A DNA stretch of 64,000 nucleotides from JBEKHT01 sp049516595 (GTDB lineage Bacteria > Chloroflexota > Anaerolineae > Anaerolineales > RBG-16-64-43): the NCBI GenBank assembly GCA_049516595.1, contig JBEKSY010000004.1:1-64000 (forward strand), read 5' to 3'. The notes under the pieces are model-generated. The model saw nothing but the letters and a program-made list of their open reading frames with translations, was not told the DNA's origin and ran no database searches. This document shows positions 16,875 to 25,533 of the stretch, piece after piece. The position numbers were made by a program, and so were the translations under genes. How positions within the stretch are numbered: the stretch's first letter is position 1; each line of letters opens with the position of its first letter.

Positions 16875-17879
16875 ATGGCATTCAAACATCAGGTTCTGGC
16901 CACTCACGCTTTCCCCAAAGAATGGCTTCGCCCGCTGGCTGATTACTGCGAGGTGAACTTCCTCGAAGGTCATCCTCAAGAGCAGGCCGGAAAGCTGTTG
17001 GAGCAAGCCGAAGGGATCCTCACCCTGCTGTCGGACAAGGTGGACGCTTCCTTTCTTGCCCGGGCGCCCCGCCTTCGCGTGGTAAGCAATGTGGCGGTCG
17101 GGGTGGACAATGTCGATCTGGCCGAGTGCACGCGGCGTGCTATTCCAGTTGGGAGCACCCCGACCGTCTTGACGGAGGCTACGGCCGATCTGTCCATGGC
17201 GCTGCTGCTCTCGGTAGCGCGCCGCCTGCCGGAGGCGGCCCAAGATGCCCGCTCCGGCCGTTGGGTGGGCTGGTCTGCGACGGGCTGGCTGGGAAAGGAC
17301 CTGCAAGGCGCGGCGCTCGGAATCGTTGGATTTGGGCAGATCGGGCAGGCCGTGGCGCGCAGAGCTTACGGATTCGGCATGAGACTTCTGTACGCGGACC
17401 CTCGACCCCATCCCGAAATGGAGGCCCAACTCCAGGCCAAGCGGGTCTTATTGGACGACCTGTTGAGCGAGAGTGACTTTGTCAGCCTGCATGTTCCCCT
17501 GACCGAAGAGACGAGAGGGTTGATGGATACCTCACACTTCGCGCGGATGAAGACAGGCGCTATCCTCATCAACACGGCTCGCGGGGCAATTGTCAATACG
17601 GAGGCTTTGCTCACTGCCCTCGAGCAGGGCCACCTGGGCGGGGCCGGCCTGGACGTCACGGACCCTGAGCCCTTGCCAGTAGGCCATCCTCTTTTCGGGC
17701 TTCCCAATTGCCTGATCTTGCCTCATATCGGCTCGGCGGCTGCGGGAGCTCGGCGCCGGATGATGGAATTGGCCTGTGAAAATGTCCTGGCCGGCCTCGA
17801 GAACCGGCCGCTCGAGCACTGCGCAAACCCGGAGGTTTACCGGAATCCGCGCGCCAAGACCCATCATCGGGTCACGTGA
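16875..17879 (+). CDS. D-isomer-specific 2-hydroxyacid dehydrogenase (glyoxylate/hydroxypyruvate reductase type)
   Basis: 334 residues from the ATG at 16875. An NAD(P)H-dependent cytosolic dehydrogenase that interconverts 2-keto acids and D-2-hydroxyacids. The substrate domain has NVAVGVDNVD; the Rossmann fingerprint is GIVGFGQIGQAVA; the catalytic Arg lies in LINTARGAIVNTEAL, the Glu in the DPEPLP region, and the His in ILPHIGSAA. The overall pattern is closest to glyoxylate/hydroxypyruvate reductases, but phosphoglycerate dehydrogenase-like activity is not excluded; there is no ACT domain. It precedes smpB by 16 bases and may share its transcript. Confidence 0.85.
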   Translation: MAFKHQVLATHAFPKEWLRPLADYCEVNFLEGHPQEQAGKLLEQAEGILTLLSDKVDASFLARAPRLRVVSNVAVGVDNVDLAECTRRAIPVGSTPTVLTEATADLSMALLLSVARRLPEAAQDARSGRWVGWSATGWLGKDLQGAALGIVGFGQIGQAVARRAYGFGMRLLYADPRPHPEMEAQLQAKRVLLDDLLSESDFVSLHVPLTEETRGLMDTSHFARMKTGAILINTARGAIVNTEALLTALEQGHLGGAGLDVTDPEPLPVGHPLFGLPNCLILPHIGSAAAGARRRMMELACENVLAGLENRPLEHCANPEVYRNPRAKTHHRVT

Positions 17880-17895
17880 AACGAAGAGACCCGAG

Positions 17896-18354
17896 ATGGA
17901 GAAGTCGATCAAGGTCGTCGCCACAAACCGCAAAGCCCTTCACGATTATGACATCCTCAAACGTCTGGAGGCGGGACTTGCCCTTAAGGGAACGGAGATC
18001 AAATCGGTCCGTGCCGGCCAAGTCAACCTTCGGGAGGGTTATGTGCGAGTGGAAGAGGGGCAGGCTTGGCTTCACAACGCTCACATCGCGATCTACGACC
18101 CGGCCAGCCGTATGAACCATGATCCCCTGCGCAATCGGCGCCTGCTCCTTCACCGACGAGAGATCACGGAACTGACGGTTGCCCAGCAGCAGAAGGGGCT
18201 CACCGTGATCCCACTGCGGATGTACCTGCGCAGCGGCCGCGCGAAACTGGAAATCGCCCTGGCGCGTGGGCGCAAGAGCTACGACAAGCGCCAGGCCATC
18301 GCTCGCCGCGAGGCGGAGCGCGAAATGGCACGTGCCGTTCGGCGCAAACGCTAG
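17896..18354 (+). CDS. smpB: SsrA-binding protein SmpB
   Basis: 152 residues. SmpB binds the tRNA-like part of tmRNA and carries it to stalled ribosomes for trans-translation. The OB-fold core is clear: NRKALHDYDILKRLEAGL, GTEIKSVRAGQVNL, the conserved HNAHIAIYDPA region, and the Lys/Arg-rich C-terminal tail (ARGRKSYDKRQAIARREAER) that reads the empty mRNA channel. I chose the ATG at 17896 because the family starts with this segment. The tmRNA gene is 0.85 kb downstream with one gene between. Confidence 0.96.
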   Translation: MEKSIKVVATNRKALHDYDILKRLEAGLALKGTEIKSVRAGQVNLREGYVRVEEGQAWLHNAHIAIYDPASRMNHDPLRNRRLLLHRREITELTVAQQQKGLTVIPLRMYLRSGRAKLEIALARGRKSYDKRQAIARREAEREMARAVRRKR

Positions 18355-18392
18355 CCCCGTCGATCCAGAAGGACGTGTAAGTAACTACTCTG

Positions 18393-19196
18393 ATGAGCAC
18401 TTCCACTTCCATCGCCCGCATCAACCACCTGCCGCCTCCAGAGCGAGACCGGTTCTACGCGACCTTCATCCCTTCCGTCCTTTTTGAACAGTTCCACATC
18501 GATCCGGTGACCTACACGGACGCGAGCGGCACTCGCCTGCTCAGCGTGACCGCCGAAACGGATGGCAGCGTGGCAGAGGTGGATCTCCGCCACGCGGCCG
18601 GCGCGGTCGATCCGCTTCTCTACGCCCAGCTGACGGACACCATGAACGGGCAGATCCTGGCTATGGCCTACGTGGTCAATGACCCGGCCTCGCCGCGGTT
18701 CGAAACCGACCGAACGAGCGACGGATCCCGCACCCAGTTCGGCGTCCTTGGGCGCAACCTGCCCGCCGAAGAAGCGGCTCTGGCCGCGGGACTTGCCCCT
18801 GGGCAGGTGCGCCGTGGTTTGAGGATCCTGTCGCATTCCATCCTCGCCTTTGAGGCCTTCGTCTCCCGCCTGGGAAGAGACTTGTTCTTCGCCGAGCCCC
18901 TCTCCTACCACAACGCGGTGATTTTCGAGCGCCATGGTTTTGCCTACCAGCAAGGCCGGCGTTGGATGGAAAGCATCGACACTCGCTTCCAGAAGGATGG
19001 CGACCTGCTCGGCCGCCTGGATGGCACCAATGTCTTCCGTCAGCCGGAAGCCAGCAAGACGATCCTGGGACGGAGCTGGGCAATCCACGACGGGGTCCTG
19101 GGCGAGCCCTTCAGCGGCGTGCACATGTATAAGATGGTGGGAAAGCAGGCCGGGGTCAGCACCTTCCCGGATGGGGTCTGGAGGAAGAAGGTATAA
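18393..19196 (+). CDS. Hypothetical protein between smpB and ssrA
   Basis: 267 residues, ATG at 18393. Soluble, no signal peptide and no transmembrane helix. Visible segments include a N-terminal LPPPERDRFYATFIPSVLF, a central YVVNDPASPRFETDRT, an AFVSRLGRDLFFAEPLSYHNAVIFERHG stretch and a C-terminal GAHMYKMVGKQAG-like region. I do not recognise a characterised family. It lies 38 bases after smpB and its stop codon TAA is inside the TATAAT box of the ssrA promoter, so its 3' end is constrained by that promoter. Confidence 0.65.
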   Translation: MSTSTSIARINHLPPPERDRFYATFIPSVLFEQFHIDPVTYTDASGTRLLSVTAETDGSVAEVDLRHAAGAVDPLLYAQLTDTMNGQILAMAYVVNDPASPRFETDRTSDGSRTQFGVLGRNLPAEEAALAAGLAPGQVRRGLRILSHSILAFEAFVSRLGRDLFFAEPLSYHNAVIFERHGFAYQQGRRWMESIDTRFQKDGDLLGRLDGTNVFRQPEASKTILGRSWAIHDGVLGEPFSGVHMYKMVGKQAGVSTFPDGVWRKKV

Positions 19197-19197
19197 T
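19192..19197 (+). promoter_or_regulatory. ssrA -10 box overlapping the upstream stop codon
   Basis: TATAAT at 19192-19197 lies 9 bases before the mature 5' end of tmRNA (19207). The TAA stop of the preceding gene (19194-19196) is part of the box. No good -35 hexamer is seen at the right distance. Confidence 0.7.
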
Positions 19198-19206
19198 CTA
19201 CTTTAC

Positions 19207-19600
19207 GGGGATGACAGGCTTCGACGGAAGCGGCTGGCCCCGGATGGCAGGCCGAGAGGCGCCGACCTCGGAAAATCAGCGCAAACCTTCAAGTGCCAAC
19301 CGCACTTACGCGACCCTGCCTCTCGCGGCCTAGCCGCGCGGGATAGGGCCTGGCCTCCAAGGCGAGGCCACGTCCGCCTCCTCCCGTCTCTGCCCGGGGG
19401 AGGGCCGGGCGCCACAATGGCGGGGTGCCGCGCGCGAGGCTGCTAAGCGCGCGAAAGAGGGGCTTTCGGGCTCCAGCGGCTGGCGGATCGTGCTTCCCCC
19501 GTCGACTGGAGACCGATCCGCGAGAACCAAAAGCCGACTATGCCTGTAGAGGTCCGCGGTCGAAACTTCTCGGACGCGGGTTCGATTCCCGCCATCTCCA
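19207..19600 (+). ncRNA. ssrA: Transfer-messenger RNA (tmRNA)
   Basis: Starts GGGGATGACAGGCTTCGACG, the typical tmRNA 5' end, and ends with a T-arm (GGGTTCGATTCCC) and CATCTCC-A. The terminal GGGGATG pairs with CATCTCC (one G-U), giving the 7-bp acceptor stem. CCA is not encoded. The tag reading frame begins with GCC at 19295 after the AAGT context and stops at TAG 19331-19333, giving the 12-residue tag ANRTYATLPLAA. Its hydrophobic C-terminus ending in LAA is the usual protease degron. Length 394 nt, in the normal range for a one-piece tmRNA. Acts with SmpB, encoded just upstream, to rescue stalled ribosomes. Confidence 0.95.
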
Positions 19601-19606
19601 CTCCCA

Positions 19607-19630
19607 CGCGGGCTCCCGACGGAGCCCGCG
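19607..19630 (+). terminator. Terminator hairpin after ssrA
   Basis: CGCGGGCTCC, loop CGAC, GGAGCCCGCG: a perfect 10-bp stem 6 bases after the tmRNA 3' end, followed by CTTGATTG, a weak T-run. Confidence 0.75.
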
Positions 19631-19737
19631 CTTGATTGAAGGCGCGTCGAACAAACCCCATCATCCACATTCCAGGGCTCTTGTTGTTTAGGCAACAAAG
19701 ACCTGCTCTTGCCAACTGATTCCCACTCGGGTCAGTT

Positions 19738-19743
19738 TATAAT
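19738..19743 (+). promoter_or_regulatory. Putative -10 box for the doxX-clpP operon
   Basis: TATAAT at 19738-19743, 70 bases before the DoxX ATG. No clear -35 box at 16-18 bases. Confidence 0.5.
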
Positions 19744-19812
19744 CTCACACAGACAACAGGCGTCGAATAACCAACAGTTGCTGTGAATGGGTAGCCAACG
19801 AGGAAAGGTAAG

Positions 19813-20184
19813 ATGATCATCGTCCTGTGGATCTTGCAGGCGGTTCTCGCGGTAGTATTCGTGATGGCCGGGTCGATGAAACTCTCCCAGCCTAAGGAGA
19901 AACTGGCCAGCCGCATGGGCTGGGTCGCGGATTTCTCAGCGCCAGCGGTTAAGGTCATTGGGCTGCTGGAAGTCTTGGCGGCGGCTGGATTGATCCTGCC
20001 CTCTCTAAGCGGCGTCTTGCCGTGGCTCACGCCGCTCGCCGCAGCCGGGCTGGTCCTGGTTATGTTGGGTGCCTCCTTCACTCACTTGCGTCGGGGAGAG
20101 TACAGCAGCATCGCACTCACGGCTATTCTTCTCCTGATGGCCGCCGCGACGGCCTATGGGAAATTCTCCGCCCTCCATCTATGA
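19813..20184 (+). CDS. DoxX-like integral membrane protein
   Basis: 123 residues with four predicted transmembrane helices. The N-terminal pattern LQAVLAVVFVMAGSMKLSQP and the second-helix VIGLLEVLAAAGLILP are typical of DoxX/DoxX-like proteins, small membrane proteins linked to quinone or redox-stress functions in several bacteria. The physiological role here is unknown. It precedes clpP by 36 bases on the same strand and may be co-transcribed with it and the following oxidoreductase. Confidence 0.75.
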   Translation: MIIVLWILQAVLAVVFVMAGSMKLSQPKEKLASRMGWVADFSAPAVKVIGLLEVLAAAGLILPSLSGVLPWLTPLAAAGLVLVMLGASFTHLRRGEYSSIALTAILLLMAAATAYGKFSALHL

Positions 20185-20220
20185 CGGAGGGCCGGAACCG
20201 CAAAGCCGGAGGTTACACCA

Positions 20221-20879
20221 TGACCTTTTTGCATCCAGCGAAAGCACCTTTGTCCGCCGTTCCGATGGTGACAGAAATGACAGAACGGGGCGAAAGAGCC
20301 TATGATATCTACTCTCTTCTGCTGCGCCATCGAATTGTCTTCGTCGGGGATGAGATCAACGATCAGACGGCCAATTCGGTCGTGGCCCAGCTGGTCTACC
20401 TGAGTCAACAGGATGCTGAGGCCCCCATCCAGATGTACATCAATTCACCGGGAGGGGTCATCTACTCGGGCATGGCGATCTACGACACGATGCAGATGAT
20501 CCCGAATCCGATCGCTACCTTAGCCGTTGGCGTGACGGCTTCCTTCGGCACCGTGCTTCTGACCGGGGGCACCAAGGGTCAACGCTATGCCCTGCCGCAC
20601 GCCACCATCCACATGCACCAGCCGCTGGGGGGAGCTCAGGGGAAAGCGACGGAGATTGAGATCCAGGCACGCGAGATCCTGCGGCTCAAGAGCCGCCTGA
20701 ACGAAATCATGTCGTTTCACACGGGGCAGCCGCTGGATGTGATCATCCGAGACACCGAGCGCAACTTCTACCTGAGTGCCGAGCAGGCAGTTCAATATGG
20801 CTTGATTGATCGGGTGATGGAAACCCCACGATCCAAGAGGCTGGTTGGCGCTTCCGAAAAACCTGCTTCGGAGGGATAA
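20221..20879 (+). CDS. clpP: ClpP family serine protease, ClpP1-like with Asn in the catalytic triad
   Basis: 219 residues from the ATG at 20221 with a good GGAGG site. ClpP forms a barrel-shaped protease that degrades proteins fed by Clp ATPases. The nucleophile Ser108 is in VTASFG and the His133 in MHQPLGG. The third triad position, which is Asp171 in E. coli ClpP (TERDRF), is Asn182 here (TERNFY, codon AAC). The same substitution is known in Listeria ClpP1, which works as a mixed complex with ClpP2. The oligomerisation helix and YINSPGG loop are intact. No ClpX or second ClpP gene is in the window. The quinone oxidoreductase starts 3 bases later. Confidence 0.9.
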
Positions 20880-20882
20880 CCG

Positions 20883-21818
20883 ATGTCCGATCAGACGATG
20901 ATGGCCATACGCGTGCATGACTACGGCGGGCCGGAGCGACTCGTCCTGGAACCGGTCCCTCGTCCGGAACCGAAGGCCAATGAAGTGGTGGTTCGTATGT
21001 TTGCCGCAGGGGTCAACCCTGTGGATTGGAAAATGCGGGCCGGGTTGACGAAAGCGTGGCAACCTCTGGTTTTCCCCTGGACGCCAGGACTGGATGGAGC
21101 CGGGGTCGTGGCAGCGCTCGGCCCGGGGTCCACCGTGTTTCGGCCGGGCCAGGCCGTTTACGGTTTGGTCTCGGGAGCGTACGCCGAGTACGGGGTCGCG
21201 TTGGAAAGTGGTTTGGCCCCCAAACCCGAAAGCCTCAGCTATGATCAGGCCGCAAGCTTGCCTGTCGGTGCCTTGACGGCCTGGGGCGCCGTGATCGTCG
21301 CGGCGGAAGTGCAATCCGGACAGCGGGTCCTCGTGCAGGGAGCAGCGGGCGGCGTCGGGGCGTTGGCGGTACAGCTGGCCCACTGGAAGGGCGCGCGCGT
21401 CGTAGGAACCTCCTCGGCAGCCAATATTGATTTCCTGCACTCCCTCGGAGTCGAGCAGGCAATCGATTATGAGGCGGTTCCATTTGAAAACGCCGTGCGA
21501 GACGTCGATGTGGTCATCGACACGGTCGGTGGGGAGGTCATCGATCGCTCCCTGCAAGTCCTTCATCCCGGCGGAGTCCTGGTGTCCATTGCCGGTCAGG
21601 TCCGCCAGGACAAGGCCAAGGCCATGGGGATCCGCGTCGCAACCACCGGGCGGGCCGCTCCGGAACACTTGCACGAAATCACCGAGTTGATCGAGTCCAA
21701 ACGAATCCGCCCGGTCGTCGGGCCGGTGTTCCCGCTCTCCCAGGCCGGGAAGGCCCAGGCTCAGAGCGAGACGCACCACGGCCGCGGGCGAATCATCCTG
21801 CACATCGCGGACAAGTAG
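20883..21818 (+). CDS. NADP-dependent quinone-oxidoreductase-like protein (MDR superfamily)
   Basis: 311 residues, zinc-less medium-chain dehydrogenase/reductase. The N-terminal GroES-like domain has AGVNPVDWKMRAG and PGLDGAGVVAALG. The nucleotide-binding Rossmann motif is GAAGGVGALAVQLA (about 157-170). No catalytic or structural zinc cysteines are present, as in quinone/enone reductases. It starts 3 bases after clpP, and an intrinsic terminator follows at 21890-21934, so it closes the doxX-clpP transcript. The substrate is not known. Confidence 0.88.
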   Translation: MSDQTMMAIRVHDYGGPERLVLEPVPRPEPKANEVVVRMFAAGVNPVDWKMRAGLTKAWQPLVFPWTPGLDGAGVVAALGPGSTVFRPGQAVYGLVSGAYAEYGVALESGLAPKPESLSYDQAASLPVGALTAWGAVIVAAEVQSGQRVLVQGAAGGVGALAVQLAHWKGARVVGTSSAANIDFLHSLGVEQAIDYEAVPFENAVRDVDVVIDTVGGEVIDRSLQVLHPGGVLVSIAGQVRQDKAKAMGIRVATTGRAAPEHLHEITELIESKRIRPVVGPVFPLSQAGKAQAQSETHHGRGRIILHIADK

Positions 21819-21889
21819 GTCCCCGGACGAAGGGAACCGCTGTTCAACCAGACGGTTTAGGGAAGCTTGGCTTTCTCGAGATAACAAGC

Positions 21890-21934
21890 GAGCGGCGTCA
21901 GGAGCAGAAAAAGGCCTCCGACGCCGCTCCTTTT
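21890..21934 (+). terminator. Intrinsic terminator after the oxidoreductase
   Basis: GAGCGGCGTC (21890-21899) pairs with GACGCCGCTC (21920-21929) around a 20-nt loop, followed by CTTTT. It is a 10-bp perfect stem, 71 bases after the stop. Confidence 0.75.
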
Positions 21935-21967
21935 CGCGTCAGCGGAGAGGTTCCCACCTTCGCGACT

Positions 21968-22472
21968 CTACTTGATCCCCGCCCCGAAGATGGCCCAACT
22001 CCAGACCAGGGCGGCCGTCTCGGGCAAATGCCAGGAGGGCAGGATTTCGGAAGGTACCGGCCTCAGCCAACTCAAGAGAAGAGCATTGAGCTCCTCTTGG
22101 ACGGAACTTTCAAACATCGGTTCAATCAGCTTGCTGGTTTGGGCACAGTGCGCATCAACCTCGGCCAGGAATTCAACCACGGTCGCCACCAGGAGACGCA
22201 GCCGCGCGCGGCTAATTCCCTCCGCCGAGGAGATCCTTTTCGACACCCATTCCTCAACTCCCCCCGCGCACCAACGTGTTCAGCAATTCGTGCTTGTCCT
22301 CAAAATGCGTATAGAAAGTGGCTCGATTGACCCCTGCCCGCACGGCGATGTTCTGGATTGTGATGGAACTGAAGCGCTGCTCCTTCATCAACCCCATGAA
22401 CGCCTCTATAAGCAGCTTGCGGGTCCGCCTCACGCGGGGATCCACTCTTGTTTCGATCTCTTTCTCCTTCAC
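21968..22472 (-). pseudogene. TetR-family regulator interrupted by a +1 frameshift in a G6 tract
   Basis: The N-terminal half (GTG start at 22472) contains a TetR helix-turn-helix: TIQNIAVRAGVNRATFYTHF followed by DKHELL. It reaches TGA right after LVRGGS at about 22254. The C-terminal half is in another frame (WVSKRISSAEGISRARLRLL... to the stop at 21968). Removing one G from the run of six (22260-22265 on the plus strand as C) joins the halves as LVRGGVEEWVSKRISS, giving a normal TetR of about 167 residues. So this is a recent pseudogene, a slippage-switched gene or a sequencing error. Selenocysteine at the TGA is excluded because the sequence after it in that frame does not match the family. 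Confidence 0.75.
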
Positions 22473-22686
22473 TGGAATTGTTTCTCTTGCCTCAGCCTGA
22501 AGGGGTTGGAAACGGACAAGTCCAAACGGAAGGATCGTGCCCCCTTGGCCCATGGTGTCATACAAACGTTGCGAACACGGCAAATGTCGGCAAACGGCGC
22601 TCCTGCCCACCCGAAAGGAGCCCCCTTCCCAAGGGGCGGGGCCCCAACTTCTTGCCCTGACCCTCTCACCCGGCCTGGTGAGGCTA

Positions 22687-23886
22687 TCACTCGACTCGGC
22701 AGATCAAGCCCTTCAGGTAGGCTCCTTCCGGAAAGCTGAGGCGCACCGGATGGTCGCTGGACTGGCGCAGCTTGCCCAGGATCTGCACCTCCCTGCCCGC
22801 GTCAATTGAAGCCCCAAAGACGATCTTCTGAAACAAGTCTTCGGTCACGGCCCCCGAACAGGAAAAGGTGACAACGCAACCTCCCGGGCGTGCCAGCCGG
22901 AAGGCGAGCCAGTTGAGATCCTTGTAGGCGCGCGCGGCGCGCGCGACCTGCGAAATGGAAGGCGCCAGCTTGGGGGGGTCAAGGATGATCCCATCGAAGC
23001 TCGTGCCCGAGTCGCGATACTCGCGAAGGACTCGAAAGACATCCCCCTCGATGAAATCCTCGTTTCCGGCCGCCAGTTGGTTGAGCGCGAGATTCTCCTT
23101 CGCGAGTTCCAGCGCGGCGGCAGACGAGTCCACGTTGATCACCCTCGCCGCCCCGCCCGTCAGGGCTGCAACGGCGAAGGCTCCCGTGTAGGAGAAGGCA
23201 TTCAACACTTGGGACCCTGGGAGGAGTCTGCGGACAAGGTCACGGACCGCCGCGCGGCTCTCCCTCTGATCCAAATAGAACCCGGTCTTTTGTCCACCCT
23301 GGATATCCACCCGAAAGCGCCAATGGCCCTCGACGATTTCGACTGGGCCGGAAGGCGTCTCTCCCCACAGGACACCCGCCGCCTGAGGCAAGTCCTCTTT
23401 CTCCCTTACCTCCACGTCCGACCGCTCGTAGAGGCCCGAAATGCCTTCCATCGACCGCAGGGCGCTCACGATCTCCCCCTTCCAGTGTTCCGGGCCTGCA
23501 CTCAGGAACTGCACAACCAGGAATCGTCCGTACCGGTCGACAACCAGCCCGGGCAGGCCATCACTTTCCGCATTGACCAGGCGTATCCCATCCGTGGAAG
23601 ATTGCAGCCACGTGCGCCGGTTCGCAGAGGCTTCGATCCGGCGTTGGAAGAATCCGGCGTCGATGGTTTCACCCTCGTCCCAGGTCCAAACCCGTGCCAC
23701 GATCTGCGAGTGAGGGCTGAAGGCAGCCCGTGCCAGCCACTGACCTTCGGAGGAATAGACCTCCACGGTCTGGCCAAGCGCGGGGGCCCCGAGCGTCTGA
23801 TCGACCGCGCCCGAGAAAACCCAGGGGTGATGACGCAGCAGCGACTTCTCTCGTTGCGGTTTCAGCTTCAGGCAGGGAGGTCTCAT
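22687..23886 (-). CDS. 23S rRNA (cytosine-C5) methyltransferase RlmI-like
   Basis: 399 residues from the ATG at 23886, which has GGAGGG 6 bases upstream; a longer frame from 23916 adds ten unlikely residues. The N-terminal PUA domain has HPWVFSGAVD. A central EEHD-like region carries VDRYGRFLVVQF, and the C-terminal Rossmann methyltransferase has VLNAFSYTGAFAVAAL (motif I), VINVDSS (motif II) and the catalytic-type FDGIILDPPKLA and FSCSGAV. This is the RlmI/YccW architecture that methylates C1962 of 23S rRNA; substrate by family. It is on the same strand as the oxoamine synthase and LigA. Confidence 0.88.
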   Translation of the reverse strand: MRPPCLKLKPQREKSLLRHHPWVFSGAVDQTLGAPALGQTVEVYSSEGQWLARAAFSPHSQIVARVWTWDEGETIDAGFFQRRIEASANRRTWLQSSTDGIRLVNAESDGLPGLVVDRYGRFLVVQFLSAGPEHWKGEIVSALRSMEGISGLYERSDVEVREKEDLPQAAGVLWGETPSGPVEIVEGHWRFRVDIQGGQKTGFYLDQRESRAAVRDLVRRLLPGSQVLNAFSYTGAFAVAALTGGAARVINVDSSAAALELAKENLALNQLAAGNEDFIEGDVFRVLREYRDSGTSFDGIILDPPKLAPSISQVARAARAYKDLNWLAFRLARPGGCVVTFSCSGAVTEDLFQKIVFGASIDAGREVQILGKLRQSSDHPVRLSFPEGAYLKGLICRVE

Positions 23887-24202
23887 GGCTTCCCTCCAGC
23901 AAGGATCCGTGACCAAACCTGCTCTAAGAACGAGCGCGACCAGATCCCGGGCCGTCCGTTCGTGACCATCCGGCCGAGAAACCTCGTCTTGCCAAATGCG
24001 CCCACGAGTTCGCGCGGGTCAGTCTCGTTCCGTGCCAGGAGGCAAAATCATCCCATCCGATCGGTCAGGACGGATTCCGCGGCGCCTGACGAGGCCGCTC
24101 AGTACTCGCCCAACCGCGGAAGGCAGGAGCTCACCCCGTGCGGGGTAAGCCTGAGGTCGGGTTGAAGACGAGAGCTCTTCGCGCGCCCGGGCCCCGAACG
24201 AC
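23887..24202. other. 316-base gap between rlmI-like and oxoamine synthase genes
   Basis: No gene or clear regulatory element seen; it separates two minus-strand genes and may contain the promoter for the methyltransferase gene, but no consensus -10/-35 pair is evident. Confidence 0.35.
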
Positions 24203-25411
24203 CTAACGCAACACCCCAACCTTGCGTCCAGCGCGAGCCAGCAGTTCGACGGCTTCATCGATCTCTGCCGGCTCATGAGCTGCGGTGACTGTTGCCCGCA
24301 GGCGGGCCAGCCCCTCCGGCACAGCAGGCGAAACCACGGGAAGAACGAACATCCCTTGTTCATGGCAGGCCCGGGTCATCTGGAAGGCACGCTCGTCCTC
24401 TCCGCACAGGATCGGGACAATTGCGGTCTGGCTGAGCAGGGTGTCGAAACCTGCGGACTTGAGTCCGGAGAGGAACCGCTGTGAGTTCTGCTGTAGTTTT
24501 TCGACCCGCTCCGGCTCGTCACAGATTATGGCTAGGGACTCCTTGGCCGCGGCGGCCTGGGCAGGCGGGAGAGCGGCTGAGAAAATGTAAGCCCGGGCGG
24601 AGTGGCGAAGAAAGGAAATCAGATCCCTGCGCCCCGCCACATAACCACCGACCGACGGGATCGCCTTGCTGAGGGTCCCCATCTTGAAATCAATCGCGTC
24701 CCGGAGGCCAAAGTGCTCCTCAATCCCGTGGCCGCGCTTACCCAGCACCCCCAGCGAGTGAGCTTCATCCACCATTAACCAGGCCCCGTAGCGCCGGCAC
24801 AAGGAGGCAATTGCCGGGAGGTCGATGATGTCTCCGTCCATGCTGAAGACAGCATCCACGGCAACCAACTTGGATGCAGACGCGGGCGCCTTCCGCAGCA
24901 GACGCTCGAGATCACTTGGGTCATTGTGACGAAAACGCCAGAATCTCGCACCCGACAGGAGGCACCCATCCACGATGCTCGCATGATTCAGTTTGTCGCA
25001 TAGGACCACGTCGCGCCGGCCGAGTAGGGTGGACACCACCGTGAGGTTGGTGACATACCCCGAGGAGAAGGTGACCGCATCCTCCGTATCCTTGAAGTCC
25101 GCGATCGCCTCCTCAAGCTCACGATGAAGCGTCAACGTTCCGGCGAGGAGGCGCACGCCGTGCGTGCCCGTGCCAAACTTGTCCAGGGCCTCTTTCGCTG
25201 CGGCCGCAATCCGAGGATGTCCCAATAGGCCCAGGTAGCTGTACGAGGCGTACATCCCCAGCTCGCGCCCACCAACCACTACCCGAGAGCCCCCCCTCAG
25301 TTCGGCCACCGGCATGTTGTAGTAGTAGAGACCGGCCTCCGTGAGCCGTTGGAAACGTTCTCGGACGGCCGCAACACGTCTGGCTATCGGGTCCAGCGGG
25401 CGGTTAACCAT
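24203..25411 (-). CDS. PLP-dependent alpha-oxoamine synthase (KBL/BioF family)
   Basis: 402 residues from the ATG at 25411. Members condense an amino acid with an acyl-CoA (glycine + acetyl-CoA in KBL, alanine + pimeloyl-CoA in BioF). The fold-type-I landmarks are SYLGLLGHPRI, GTHGVRLLAG, the aromatic-stacking HASIVDGC, the Asp of VDEAHSLGVLG, and the PLP lysine in MGTLSKAIPSVGGY. Substrate choice between KBL and BioF-like enzymes cannot be settled. A GTG at 25537 overlapping the ligA stop (GTGA) is an alternative start, but would add 42 residues outside the family's usual length. It lies downstream of ligA in the same direction. Confidence 0.85.
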   Translation of the reverse strand: MVNRPLDPIARRVAAVRERFQRLTEAGLYYYNMPVAELRGGSRVVVGGRELGMYASYSYLGLLGHPRIAAAAKEALDKFGTGTHGVRLLAGTLTLHRELEEAIADFKDTEDAVTFSSGYVTNLTVVSTLLGRRDVVLCDKLNHASIVDGCLLSGARFWRFRHNDPSDLERLLRKAPASASKLVAVDAVFSMDGDIIDLPAIASLCRRYGAWLMVDEAHSLGVLGKRGHGIEEHFGLRDAIDFKMGTLSKAIPSVGGYVAGRRDLISFLRHSARAYIFSAALPPAQAAAAKESLAIICDEPERVEKLQQNSQRFLSGLKSAGFDTLLSQTAIVPILCGEDERAFQMTRACHEQGMFVLPVVSPAVPEGLARLRATVTAAHEPAEIDEAVELLARAGRKVGVLR

Positions 25412-25533
25412 ACGGGCCTGCTCCCATCCAGCCTTTCGCGCCTTCCTCTGACGGCAACTTTCCGCCCGAGAGGCGAAACGGACCCGCGGGGCTCCAAGTT
25501 CCGGAACCGAGTCCCAGCGGGGGTCGAAGTAGA

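Noticed and set aside
22254..22260. Stop TGA in the TetR gene as a selenocysteine codon
   Set aside because: Sequence after the TGA in that frame does not match TetR and soon stops; a one-base frameshift restores the family sequence.
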